The notes below the pieces were generated by a model that did not search any database, was not told the DNA's origin, and saw only the letters and a program-made list of their open reading frames with translations. A program made the translations under genes and the position numbers. A stretch of 64,000 bases of DNA from an uncultured Verrucomicrobiota bacterium. Lineage in GTDB: Bacteria > Verrucomicrobiota > Verrucomicrobiia > Opitutales > Seribacteraceae. Location: positions 1 to 64,000 of the forward strand of contig CACMZN010000003.1 in NCBI GenBank assembly GCA_902618175.1, read 5' to 3'. Of this stretch, positions 48,095 through 57,900 are shown one piece after another (the first letter of the stretch is position 1; each line of letters starts with the position of its first letter).

Positions 48095-49006
48095 ATGAAC
48101 CAAGTTTCTTTGAGCCTGAGCCGTCTAAACAGGCGGCTCAGGCATCATTTTTCAAAGGATGCCGTTCTGTGCGAGTATCTGAAGGATTCCTATTTTTGGA
48201 CTGGTCAGGGTATTCGTGGAAAAATCTGCCTATGGACAGGCAAATCCTTTCGAATTGAAGATGATATCGTTTTGGACGTAGCTTGCTTCACTGAGCTTCT
48301 TCACAATGCAAGCCTAATCCACGACGATATCATTGATGATGATACCGAACGAAGAGGTGGTGAGACCTTCTGGAAAAAACAAGGACGTGCCAAAGCTTTG
48401 CTGGTGGGGGATCTTCTCATTGCAAAAGCTTTTGAGGTCGCATCCAGCGTTGATTGTGATCCTAAGATCAAAACTAGCTGGGTTGGCATTTTAGCGAATA
48501 CAGTTTCACATGCTGTTCGCGGCGCGACAACCGAACTAAGTTTTTTTGTTCCAGAAAATGAATGTATCCTTTCCGCATATTCCAAAATGGCCGCAGACAA
48601 AACTGGTGTCTTGTTTTCGCTTCCTATTCGATGCTTAGCATTAGTCGCATCCTTGGATGAAGAACAAACCGCATCCTTGGCTTCCATCTTTTCTGATCTT
48701 GCCGTTGCTTATCAAATACGCGACGATCAAGCTGATTTTCTTGGAGATAAATTGGGTCGATCCCATTCTTCCGATATCCTTAATGGCAGACCCAATATCT
48801 ATCATTTGATGTCTACCTCAGAAACGATTGAAGAATCTTTATTTTCCTCCATCGAATCCCACCAGAAATTGTTGATTGATTCGGCTGTGCGTACCTCTTT
48901 ATCCTTCCCCTACGAAATCCAAGATTTGGTAGAAAATCTCCTTTTGCCCTTCGTCCGCTTGAAACCCTATTCGCCCTCGCGTTTGGAAGTTCCTCTCGCG
49001 GGGTAA
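48095..49006 (+). CDS. crtE: Polyprenyl (probably geranylgeranyl) diphosphate synthase, divergent
   Basis: LIHDDIIDDDTERRGGETFW (first Asp-rich motif), QIRDDQADFLGD (second). Confidence 0.85.
   Translation: MNQVSLSLSRLNRRLRHHFSKDAVLCEYLKDSYFWTGQGIRGKICLWTGKSFRIEDDIVLDVACFTELLHNASLIHDDIIDDDTERRGGETFWKKQGRAKALLVGDLLIAKAFEVASSVDCDPKIKTSWVGILANTVSHAVRGATTELSFFVPENECILSAYSKMAADKTGVLFSLPIRCLALVASLDEEQTASLASIFSDLAVAYQIRDDQADFLGDKLGRSHSSDILNGRPNIYHLMSTSETIEESLFSSIESHQKLLIDSAVRTSLSFPYEIQDLVENLLLPFVRLKPYSPSRLEVPLAG
48114..48143 (+). promoter_or_regulatory. Strong hairpin (possible attenuator) at proteorhodopsin/crtE boundary
   Basis: Perfect 10-bp stem GCCTGAGCCG-tctaaacagg-CGGCTCAGGC followed by ATCATTTTTC. 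Confidence 0.5.
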
Positions 49007-49042
49007 CTTTTGAACCTTTTGCGAACCAGCCGTTGTTGAACC

Positions 49043-51358
49043 TTGTTCGACAGTAGTTCATCGGCAACTAAAAAAGCACTTGTTGTTGGTGCCGGCTTCG
49101 GGGGCCTTGCCATGGCTCTTCGGCTCCGCCGACTTGGATACGCAGTTAGTATTCTCGACAACAACCCTAAGGCTGGCGGACGAGCGCAGGTTTACGAAAA
49201 AGACGGTTATAAATTTGATGGGGGTCCGACAGTGATCACCGCTCCTTTTTTATTCGACGAGCTTTTTTCACTCTTCGGTAAGAAACGGTCCGATTACGTT
49301 GAATTCCTCCCGGTCGAGCCTTGGTACCGATTTGAATTCTCAGACGGTGAAAAACTCGATTATGGAGGTAAGCTTGAGGATACGATTGAAGAAATCAATC
49401 GTCTATCGCCTGGAGAGGGAAAAGGGTACGAGGATCTGGTTAATTTTTCCAAGAGAATCTTTCGGATTGGTTTTGAGAAATTAGCCGACCAGCCTTTTCA
49501 TCAATTCGGCATTATGCTTCTGCAAGTTCCTGCTCTTCTTGCCTTAAGGAGTTACTTGTCGGTGTATTCATTGGTCAGCAGTTTCCTGAAGGACAACAGA
49601 CTCCGTCGTGCATTCAGCATCCATCCTTTGTTGGTTGGAGGAAATCCTTTGAACACCACCTCCATATACTGTTTGATTCATTACTTGGAAAGAAAGTGGG
49701 GTGTTTGGTTCCCCAGGGGAGGAACTGGTGCATTGGTCGAAGCCTTGGTTCGATTGATTAAGGAAGAAGGAATCCAAATCGATCTCAACTCACAAGTCGA
49801 ACAAGTGCTGGTTGAAAAGGGGGCGGCTCGCGGAATTCGGCTCGCAGATGGTTCGGAGAGAAAATACGATCTTTTGGTTTTCGACGCCGATCCTCCCAAG
49901 GTATACCGCGACTTGATCGATGAAAAGCACCGTAGTAAGTGGACCAATAACCGTATCAATCGTCTGTCTTATTCCATGGGCTTGTTCGTTTGGTATTTCG
50001 GAACTTCCAAGTCTTATCCGGAGGTTGAGCATCATACCATTCTAATGGGGGAGACTTTTAAGGAACTGCTTCGAGAAATCTATGACCAGAAGGTTCTTTC
50101 TGATGACCTCAGTCTTTATCTCCATCGTCCTGCCGCAACTGATCCTTCCATGGCTCCCGAGGGAGGGGATGCTTTTTACGTGCTTGCTCCAGTACCTAAT
50201 CAGCAGGCCAATATAAAATGGAAACAGGAAGGAGAAAAAGTCCGGTCGCAAATTGAGAAGCAACTGGCAGATACCCTTCTTCCTGGACTCGGCGACTGCC
50301 TTGAGGTGTCATTCTTCGTCACTCCCGACGACTTTCGAACCCGGTTCAACACTCACTTGGGCAGTGGGTTTTCAATTGCCCCGATTTTTCGCCAATCCGC
50401 TTGGTTCCGATTTCACAACCGCTCCGAAGAGTTGAAAAACCTCTACTTTTGCGGAGCAGGTACCCATCCAGGGGCGGGAGTTCCCGGCGTGGTTTCTTCC
50501 GCACGAGTAGTGGAAAAACTCGTACCTCCATCAAGAGGGGGAAACGAGCAAGAATTTCAAAAACTTTTCCGTTCGAAAAGCAGGACTTTTTCCCTCGCTT
50601 CCTTTCTTCTTCCGAAAGATCAAGCGGATGCGATTGTTCGTCTCTATTTCGTTTGTCGGACACTTGACGATTGGGCGGACGAGGGACATGAAGAAGATTT
50701 AACCGGAGCTATGGAAAGTTGGACACAGCACAAGCCGCATCCTCTGCTCGATCACTATCGTTTTCTACAAGCCCGATGGGGACTCGATTCCCAGCCCATG
50801 ACTGATTTGCTTACGGCAATGATCAAGGAGCAAAAAGGAGTCCTCATTCAAACCAAGGATGAACTTCTTGAGTATTGCCACGGGGTTGCAGGGACCATTG
50901 GACTGATGACCAGTCCAATTTTCGGGGTTACGGATCCTGCGGCCATGAAACATGCCGATGACTTGGGAATCGCGATGCAATTGACCAATATTTGCCGAGA
51001 TGTTTTCGAGGATGCCCGAAACCAAAGGATTTACTTGCCTGCTGATTTGTTCGAATCTCCATTTTCGGCCGAAGATATCACTTCTTGCGAATGTTCCGTT
51101 CGTCAGAAAGAAATTTCCTTGGTCAAGAATCAACTTTTGCGTTTGGCAGATGAGCATTATGCGAGCGGTGAGTCGGGAATCAAATACCTTCCCTGGCGAA
51201 TGCGGATCGTGATTCGTTGGGCCGGTCGAATGTATCGCGAAATTGGCGAAGTCATTCGCAAGGACCCGGATACCTACCACAAAAAACGAGCTGTGGTCAA
51301 AACACTGAAAAAACTTAAGATTCTCGCCCCTTGTCTAAGCCGTTCCTTTCTTTCCTAG
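49043..51358 (+). CDS. Bifunctional phytoene desaturase (CrtI)-phytoene synthase (CrtB) fusion
   Basis: N-terminal KKALVVGAGFGGLAMALRLRRLGYAVSILDNNPKAGGRA and CGAGTHPGAGVPGVVSSARVVEKL (CrtI); then SRTFSLASFLLPKDQADAIVRLYFVCRTLDDWADE and LTNICRDVFEDARNQRIYLP (CrtB) in one 771-codon frame. Confidence 0.96.
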   Translation: MFDSSSSATKKALVVGAGFGGLAMALRLRRLGYAVSILDNNPKAGGRAQVYEKDGYKFDGGPTVITAPFLFDELFSLFGKKRSDYVEFLPVEPWYRFEFSDGEKLDYGGKLEDTIEEINRLSPGEGKGYEDLVNFSKRIFRIGFEKLADQPFHQFGIMLLQVPALLALRSYLSVYSLVSSFLKDNRLRRAFSIHPLLVGGNPLNTTSIYCLIHYLERKWGVWFPRGGTGALVEALVRLIKEEGIQIDLNSQVEQVLVEKGAARGIRLADGSERKYDLLVFDADPPKVYRDLIDEKHRSKWTNNRINRLSYSMGLFVWYFGTSKSYPEVEHHTILMGETFKELLREIYDQKVLSDDLSLYLHRPAATDPSMAPEGGDAFYVLAPVPNQQANIKWKQEGEKVRSQIEKQLADTLLPGLGDCLEVSFFVTPDDFRTRFNTHLGSGFSIAPIFRQSAWFRFHNRSEELKNLYFCGAGTHPGAGVPGVVSSARVVEKLVPPSRGGNEQEFQKLFRSKSRTFSLASFLLPKDQADAIVRLYFVCRTLDDWADEGHEEDLTGAMESWTQHKPHPLLDHYRFLQARWGLDSQPMTDLLTAMIKEQKGVLIQTKDELLEYCHGVAGTIGLMTSPIFGVTDPAAMKHADDLGIAMQLTNICRDVFEDARNQRIYLPADLFESPFSAEDITSCECSVRQKEISLVKNQLLRLADEHYASGESGIKYLPWRMRIVIRWAGRMYREIGEVIRKDPDTYHKKRAVVKTLKKLKILAPCLSRSFLS

Positions 51359-51365
51359 AATACGG

Positions 51366-52064
51366 ATGACTTATCTGGACTTTCTCTTTCGTTTTCTGGG
51401 AATTCCCCTTCTTTTATGTATTTTGGTTGCCTGGAAAAAGTCCAGACTTGGAAAATCTCAAGCTTATGGAATTTTACTTATGGGTGTAATCGCCCTTCTC
51501 TACACAACTCCTTGGGACAATTACCTGATCATGCGAGGAGTCTGGAGTTACCCCGACGGCGTGGTTCTTGGAACCTTCGGATATGTCCCATTCGAAGAGT
51601 ATGGATTCATGCTTTTGCAAACTTTTCTGGCCGGAGCCTTGTGGTCGATGTATCCCCGAATTTCCGGTAAATATGCTCTTAGTTTTTCACCTCTTGGACT
51701 TCTTCCGGCAGTTGCAATTGGGATAGTCGGAGCATTTTGTCTGTTCGTTGACAGCGGAACCTACGCAGGTCTAATTCTCTTGTGGGCATTCCCACCCCTT
51801 GCCCTGCAGTGGGGATTGGGATGGAAATGCCTCCATAAATCAATGAAGACTTGGCTGATGCCTTGGGCCGGACTCACTATCTATTTGTGCCTTGCCGATT
51901 CCTATGCCATTTACAAGGGAATCTGGTCTCTCACGCCCTCAACTCGTTCTGGTTGGGATCTTGGAAACTTACCCGTGGAAGAAGCTCTCTTTTTTGCCGT
52001 CACTAATTTATTCGTTTTTCAAGGCCTTTGTTTATGGGATATTTGGAAAGGAACTTCGTCGTGA
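51366..52064 (+). CDS. Lycopene beta-cyclase, fused CrtYc-CrtYd type membrane protein
   Basis: Duplicated halves: TTPWDNYLIMRGVWSYPDG..PFEEYGFMLLQT and LADSYAIYKGIWSLTPS..PVEEALFFAVTN. Confidence 0.93.
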   Translation: MTYLDFLFRFLGIPLLLCILVAWKKSRLGKSQAYGILLMGVIALLYTTPWDNYLIMRGVWSYPDGVVLGTFGYVPFEEYGFMLLQTFLAGALWSMYPRISGKYALSFSPLGLLPAVAIGIVGAFCLFVDSGTYAGLILLWAFPPLALQWGLGWKCLHKSMKTWLMPWAGLTIYLCLADSYAIYKGIWSLTPSTRSGWDLGNLPVEEALFFAVTNLFVFQGLCLWDIWKGTSS

Positions 52065-53128
52065 AGTGGATTGAATGGAATCCGGTTCCTTTCACTCTCA
52101 AATCCAAGGAATCACTCCCCTCTAAATATTCCTTTGGTCTTACGCAACTCAGCTTGACCCTGCTTCTGCCAATGGGGGTTTTGGGCTACCTCAGTCATGA
52201 TTGGCCGGTCGCCTGGAAGCTTCTTCCGCTTTACCTAAGTCTTTTTATTTTCGGAATGCCCCATGGAGGTGCTGATCATCTGCTTATTTGGGGAATGATC
52301 AAGAACAGTTCATTTGGATTCCGCATCGGCACCCTGCTCGCATACCCGATACTATCGATGATTTATCTGGCAGTATGGAATCTTCAACCTCTTCCTTCCG
52401 CCCTCTTTTTCCTCGGTCTGACCGTTTTTCACTGGGGACAGGGGGACCATTACCTCAGTGTCAAACTGCACCAAGCAATCTACCTCGAACGATCCGGCTT
52501 ACTCAAGTGGTTGCATGTTTTTTCACGTGGAAGCATCCCGATTCTTCTTCCTGGATACTTAGGCAACGAGACCTACCGCGAATTTGCCGAAGCCATCGTC
52601 CGCCAAGGCGGACAAGTTCAACACGAACTGGTGTGGATATCACAAAACCCCCACTTTTTTCTGTTTGTCCCCCTCGGTTTGACTGCACTTCAGTTATTGC
52701 TCTCGCTACTTAGGCTGGAGAAAGGGGAGGGCAAGGCACTTCGTTTCGACGCCCTTGAAGCAGGTATACTTTTTCTTTGGTTTCTCTTTGTTCCACCTCT
52801 CTGGGCGATTGGTTCCTACTTTGCTCTTTGGCACAGTCTCCGTCATGGTCTACGCATTCTATGGATTGATCAAGAAGGACGGATCCAACTTCAAAGCAGT
52901 CAGTTTCTGAAACTCAAGTTCCGCTGGCTTCAGCTTACCGGATTGATGACCCTACTCGCTCTAGTCGGACTGTGGTTCATCCTTGCTCTTCCGCTTAATT
53001 TTCGGGGCATCCAACTCGACTGGCTTGGAAAGGCCATGCTGGGAATTTCCATCCTCACTCTTCCTCATACTGTGGTGGTCTGTTTCATGGACAAGCTGCA
53101 ATTGAACCGAGTAAAATCCTGCTGTTGA
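52028..53128 (+). CDS. blh: Beta-carotene 15,15'-dioxygenase, Brp/Blh family
   Basis: IFGMPHGGADHLLIW; LTVFHWGQGDHYLS; ALWHSLRHGLRIL; LPHTVVVCFMD. A start near 52062 (GTG) is possible. Confidence 0.94.
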   Translation: MFMGYLERNFVVKWIEWNPVPFTLKSKESLPSKYSFGLTQLSLTLLLPMGVLGYLSHDWPVAWKLLPLYLSLFIFGMPHGGADHLLIWGMIKNSSFGFRIGTLLAYPILSMIYLAVWNLQPLPSALFFLGLTVFHWGQGDHYLSVKLHQAIYLERSGLLKWLHVFSRGSIPILLPGYLGNETYREFAEAIVRQGGQVQHELVWISQNPHFFLFVPLGLTALQLLLSLLRLEKGEGKALRFDALEAGILFLWFLFVPPLWAIGSYFALWHSLRHGLRILWIDQEGRIQLQSSQFLKLKFRWLQLTGLMTLLALVGLWFILALPLNFRGIQLDWLGKAMLGISILTLPHTVVVCFMDKLQLNRVKSCC

Positions 53129-53140
53129 ATGTTTTGAAAT

Positions 53141-54949
53141 TCATTTGGGTTGGTCCTTTTTCGCATGCAAGTAGGCTCGCCATCCGGCAAACTCGGTGAT
53201 GTCCATTTTCTCTTTGGCGCCAGCGGAATCACAAGAAAAACCATAAACTTGGGAACCGTCCTCAAGAACAACCTGTGAGATACCCAGCGGATATAGTATT
53301 GTCTTGAGTAGGAAACCAAAATTTTTCGAATCCATTCTCCACAATTCTCCGGGCAAAGGTCGAGTTTTTTCCGACACCCGGACCAATCCGGGACGCTCCG
53401 GCAAGGAGCCGCGTGCAGGCAACACGAACATCCGATACTCAGGTCCTGTCAAGACTTCCTCGACAAATTCCGCTCCCAGTTCAATCAACTGTTGATTCAG
53501 TGACAAGCCGGTCATATGGGCTCCGCAGACAAACAAATCCAAAGTGTTCTCAGGTGCATCGTAATGGAGTGATTGAGGTGTGAATCCTCTCTCTATGCCA
53601 GCGCCTGTTTTTGCAGAAAGATGAATTTTATCTGACCATTGAAGAACTTGTTGGTCATGAAAAGCAGGTCCGAAAAGAGTAATTCCAGCAGGCAACCCAT
53701 CCCCTCTGAAGGAAGTGGGCAACGCGCAGCCGCAGAGGTCCAGCAAATTCATGAAATTAGTGTAATGTCCGAGGTTTGAATTCATTTGGATTGAATTGTG
53801 TTTGATTTCTTCCGTACGGTAAATCGTACCGGTAGTGGGCAGAGCGAGAAAATCAAAGTCTTTCCAGAATTCAACCAATTGATTTTGATAATCTGCCAAT
53901 TCGTACTGGGCTTTGTAGGCATCCAACGCTTTTGGGTGCTTGCCTGCTTCAATGATCGTGCGAGTTTCGGGCAACAAGGAACCAGTTGATTTTTCAATTA
54001 GTGGCGAGGTTGCGAGATACCTCTCCGCAATCCACGGTCCGTCATAAAGAAGTTTGGCCACTTCATGGAATAGCCTTAGGTCGACAGGCTTGGTCTTCAT
54101 TCCGGCAGTATTGAGAACCTGAATGCTTTCTTGATAAGCAGCCTGAGCTTGTTCATCGCCAAAAAATTCCCATTGATCAAGATTCATCAATGCGACCCTT
54201 GGAGATTTGGGTATCTCACCGGACCATTCAGTTTGAGTTTCCCTCGAAAACGGATCTTTAGGATCCCACCGATCAAGAATTTTCAATACTTTGGAAACAT
54301 CCCGAATTTGAGACGCGAAGATTGATACGCAATCCAAACTCTTGCAGGCGGGAACGACCCCTCGGCAACTAATTTTTCCACGCGTTGGTTTGAAGCCGAG
54401 CAGGTTGTTGAACGAGGCGGGCACCCGGCCCGAGCCAGCGGTGTCGGTACCTAGGGCGAAGGAAACCAGTCCTTTCGCCACTGCCGTCGCCGATCCGGAA
54501 CTTGAACCGCCAGGAATAAATTCAGGATTGAAAGCATTGCTCGGAATTCCATAGGGGCTACGCGTACCCACCAGTCCGGTGGCGAATTGATCCATGTTTG
54601 TTTTGCCCAGCAGAAGGGCACCAGCCTCCAGCAGCAGCTCGACTACTCTTGAATGAAAATCGGGTATGTAGGAAAAATCGGGACAACCGGCAGTGGTTGG
54701 ACAACCGGCAACGTCTATGTTGTCCTTGACTGCAAACGGAATTCCATAAAGGGGAAGATCTTCGGGTGAGAATTTTTCCAATTCCTTCGCTCGCTTGCGA
54801 AGATCCTCTTGGGGAATCCGATGGATCCAGATTGCAGGATCCTCATCCTCGATTTGACTTGTGAGGATATCGACGACCCTCGAAGGCCTCAGTCCACCCG
54901 TCTGGTACTGATTTTTTAATGAACTTATGGATCGAACCTGTAATTCCAT
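53141..54949 (-). CDS. atzF: Allophanate hydrolase (amidase-signature + C-terminal domain)
   Basis: GIPFAVKDNIDVAGCPTTAGCP; FIPGGSSSGSATAVAKGLVSFALGTDTAGSGRVPA; C-terminal cyclotransferase-like domain. Confidence 0.95.
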   Translation of the reverse strand: MELQVRSISSLKNQYQTGGLRPSRVVDILTSQIEDEDPAIWIHRIPQEDLRKRAKELEKFSPEDLPLYGIPFAVKDNIDVAGCPTTAGCPDFSYIPDFHSRVVELLLEAGALLLGKTNMDQFATGLVGTRSPYGIPSNAFNPEFIPGGSSSGSATAVAKGLVSFALGTDTAGSGRVPASFNNLLGFKPTRGKISCRGVVPACKSLDCVSIFASQIRDVSKVLKILDRWDPKDPFSRETQTEWSGEIPKSPRVALMNLDQWEFFGDEQAQAAYQESIQVLNTAGMKTKPVDLRLFHEVAKLLYDGPWIAERYLATSPLIEKSTGSLLPETRTIIEAGKHPKALDAYKAQYELADYQNQLVEFWKDFDFLALPTTGTIYRTEEIKHNSIQMNSNLGHYTNFMNLLDLCGCALPTSFRGDGLPAGITLFGPAFHDQQVLQWSDKIHLSAKTGAGIERGFTPQSLHYDAPENTLDLFVCGAHMTGLSLNQQLIELGAEFVEEVLTGPEYRMFVLPARGSLPERPGLVRVSEKTRPLPGELWRMDSKNFGFLLKTILYPLGISQVVLEDGSQVYGFSCDSAGAKEKMDITEFAGWRAYLHAKKDQPK

Positions 54950-54959
54950 GAACTTAAAA

Positions 54960-57900
54960 TCAGTCCTCGAGCAAGAGCAGGCATTCTCCTGGTCTCACAA
55001 GTTCTCCCTCTTGTTTGAGGATTGAATGTACTTTTCCAGGACCTGGTGATTCCAAAGCAATTTCCATTTTCATTGATTCAATAATTCCCAATCCCTGTCC
55101 ATGTTCAACACGGTCTCCTTCGGACACTTCCCATTTCCAAAGATTTCCCGCCACCATGCTTTCAACCGAAGTTGTTCCCTCAGGAGGAACATCGGAATTT
55201 TCCTGCTTCGAATCTTTCGGTTTTATGATAATCGACCTGTCTTCCGACTTCCAGCGTTCGCGCTCTTCGCGAAAAGCCTGTTTTTGTTTTTTTTGAAAAA
55301 TAGAAATTTCATTGGTATGATCGTCGAGAAATCGTTGGTACTTCTCAAGATCGAAGGTGGAATCCTCGGTTCTGAGTGAGAATCTGCCTAGCGGAAAATC
55401 CCTGCGGATTTCTTCCAGTTCGGAAGAAGAAACTTCGTAGAATCGAATTTGATCGAAGAATCGGAGCAGCCACGGCTGACCGTCGGAGAAGTCATCCGAA
55501 CCGCCATAAGTGTTCCACATTTGCAAAGTTCGGCCAAACAATTGATACCCCCCAGGTCCTTCCATTCCATAAATGCAGAGATAAGCCCCCCCGATTCCCA
55601 CTGCATTCTCAGGAGTCCAGGTTCTTGCCGGGTTGTACTTGGTGGTGACCAATCGATGTCGGGGATCCATTGGAGTTGCCACCGGAGCTCCTAAATAGAC
55701 ATCGCCTAATCCGAGTACGACGTAACGAGCCTCGAATATAATTTTTCGTACTTCTTCGATGCTGGATAATCCATTGATTCGGCGGATGAACTCGATGTTG
55801 TCCGGACACCAAGGGGCATCTGGGCGGACCGATTGCCTGTATTTTTCAGTAGCAAGGCGCGTTGTCGGGTCATCCCATGAAATGGGGAGTGATACGATCC
55901 GGGAAGCAACTGAGCGTTTACTCTCCAACTCCAGCCCTTCAATGGCTTCAGTGATCCAATCAAGCAATTGTTTTCGAGGAGCAACGAGCGGGTTAAAGTG
56001 AACTTGAAGGGATCTTATTCCCGGAGTCAAGTCGACCACTCCCGCAATCTTTTTTCGCTGGAGGACTTGATGAAGAAGGTGGATCTTAAAGCGAAGGCCC
56101 AAGTCAAGAATGGGTTCACCGAACTCCACAAGTAGATTGCTGTCGCCCGCTTGCCGAATCATCCATTTCTCAATCTTGTTTTTTCCAGTTGCAAGGATAC
56201 AAGATTGCTGGGTCGGATAAATCATTGGAAAGGACGCAGTGTTCATTCCAATTCTTTCAAATTCCTCAATCCTTTTTTCCTGTTCTTGCATCAACTGTGT
56301 GGATTGTTCATGTGAAATTAAGGAAAACTGTAACAGGTCCCCCGGTTTGAGCTGACCAATTTTCCATAGGTCTGCCGCTACAACGGTGACGGGACAGACG
56401 AAGCCCCCAAGGCTTGGTCCATCGGGTCCTAGGATTACAGGCATGTCACCGGTAAAATCCACCGCTCCCACCGAATAGGCATTGTCGTGAATATTTGACG
56501 GATGAAGACCGGCTTCGCCACCATCCTTTCGGGCCCATTCAGGTTTGGGACCCTCCAGGCGGACACCAGTTCGGTCGGAGTTGTAATGCACTTTCCACTT
56601 CGATTCAAAAAAGGCTTCAAGGTAGTGTTCGGTAAAATAGTCTGGGGCTCCATGCGGACCATACAATACCCGGATTGACCATTCCTTGTAAATTTTCGGT
56701 ATGATACCTGGATCGATCGAAGGATAGAGATCCGTGAAAGAATCGTCTCCAATCGGCAGGTGATCTCCAGTGACCAAAGCCCTTCCGCAATGTCCACCGA
56801 ACTTTCCCAGGGTAAAAGTTGAACCACTTCCCAAGTACTCCGGAATTTTCAATCCGCCTGAGATCAGCAGGTAACATCTCATTCCATACGGATTGATCCG
56901 TCCCACTTCGAGAAAATCACCGATTTTAACTTTAATCGCCTGCCAAAATTCTACAGGTTGCTCATTTAATCTAGCTTCTCCAGAAGCCCCGCAGAGTGCC
57001 ACGACGCATGCATGGTTGAATTTGATTTTTGGACCGTAGGCGGTGATTTCCAGTCCTTTGGCGTAGGGCTGGTTTCCTACGATTCGATTGCCCATACGGA
57101 AGGAAAGACTATCCATTGGGCCAGATGGGGGCACTCCAACATCCCAATATCCGAGCCTGCCGGGAAAATCCTGCACCGTGGTCTGAGTGCCTGAACGCAG
57201 AATTTCAAGAGTTCTTGAAGAAGTTGAAAATCCTTGCAGGCTCTTGGTGTGAAAAGGAGTTTTACCCGTCCATTCGTTCTCCACTACCTGCTCGAGGTAT
57301 TCCAAATTGGTCTGGATTCCATGGATTTCCGTCTCCGACAGTGCACGGGCAAGTGAACGAATGGTTTGTTCGCGGTTCTTCCCATAAACCATGATTTTTG
57401 CAAGCAGGGGGTCGTAATAGGGGCTTACTTCGGTTCCATTCTGAACCCAGGTGTCGCAGCGGATCTTTTCAGGAAAGGCAACTCGGGTAATTAATCCAGT
57501 GCTTGGTTCGAAATTTTTGGCTGGATTTTCAGCATAAATTCTCGCTTCTGCAGAATGGCCCCTCGGACGACAGGGAGGATGTTCAAACATGCTCGCATCC
57601 CCGTAAGCCAGGCGAATCATCCATTCGACCAAGTCAATCCCGTTGATCAATTCAGTGATTCCATGCTCCACCTGCAGGCGGGTATTAACTTCAAGAAAAT
57701 AGAACTTTTCCTGAATTTCGTCATAAATAAATTCAACCGTACCGGCGGAGCGGTAGCGAACACCTCTGGCGAGGGCAACCGCAGAGGCTTCCAGTTCTTC
57801 GAGAACATTTTTTTTAACACCCATAGGAGGAGTTTCCTCCAGCACTTTTTGGTTGCGCCGCTGGGCAGAGCAATCACGAACCCCCAAGGAAAATGCGCCC

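Noticed and set aside
50253-51280. ORFs at 50253, 50401 (+) and 50346, 50765 (-) that might split the CrtI-CrtB fusion
   Set aside because: They lie in other frames; the fused frame is continuous with motifs on both sides of the junction.
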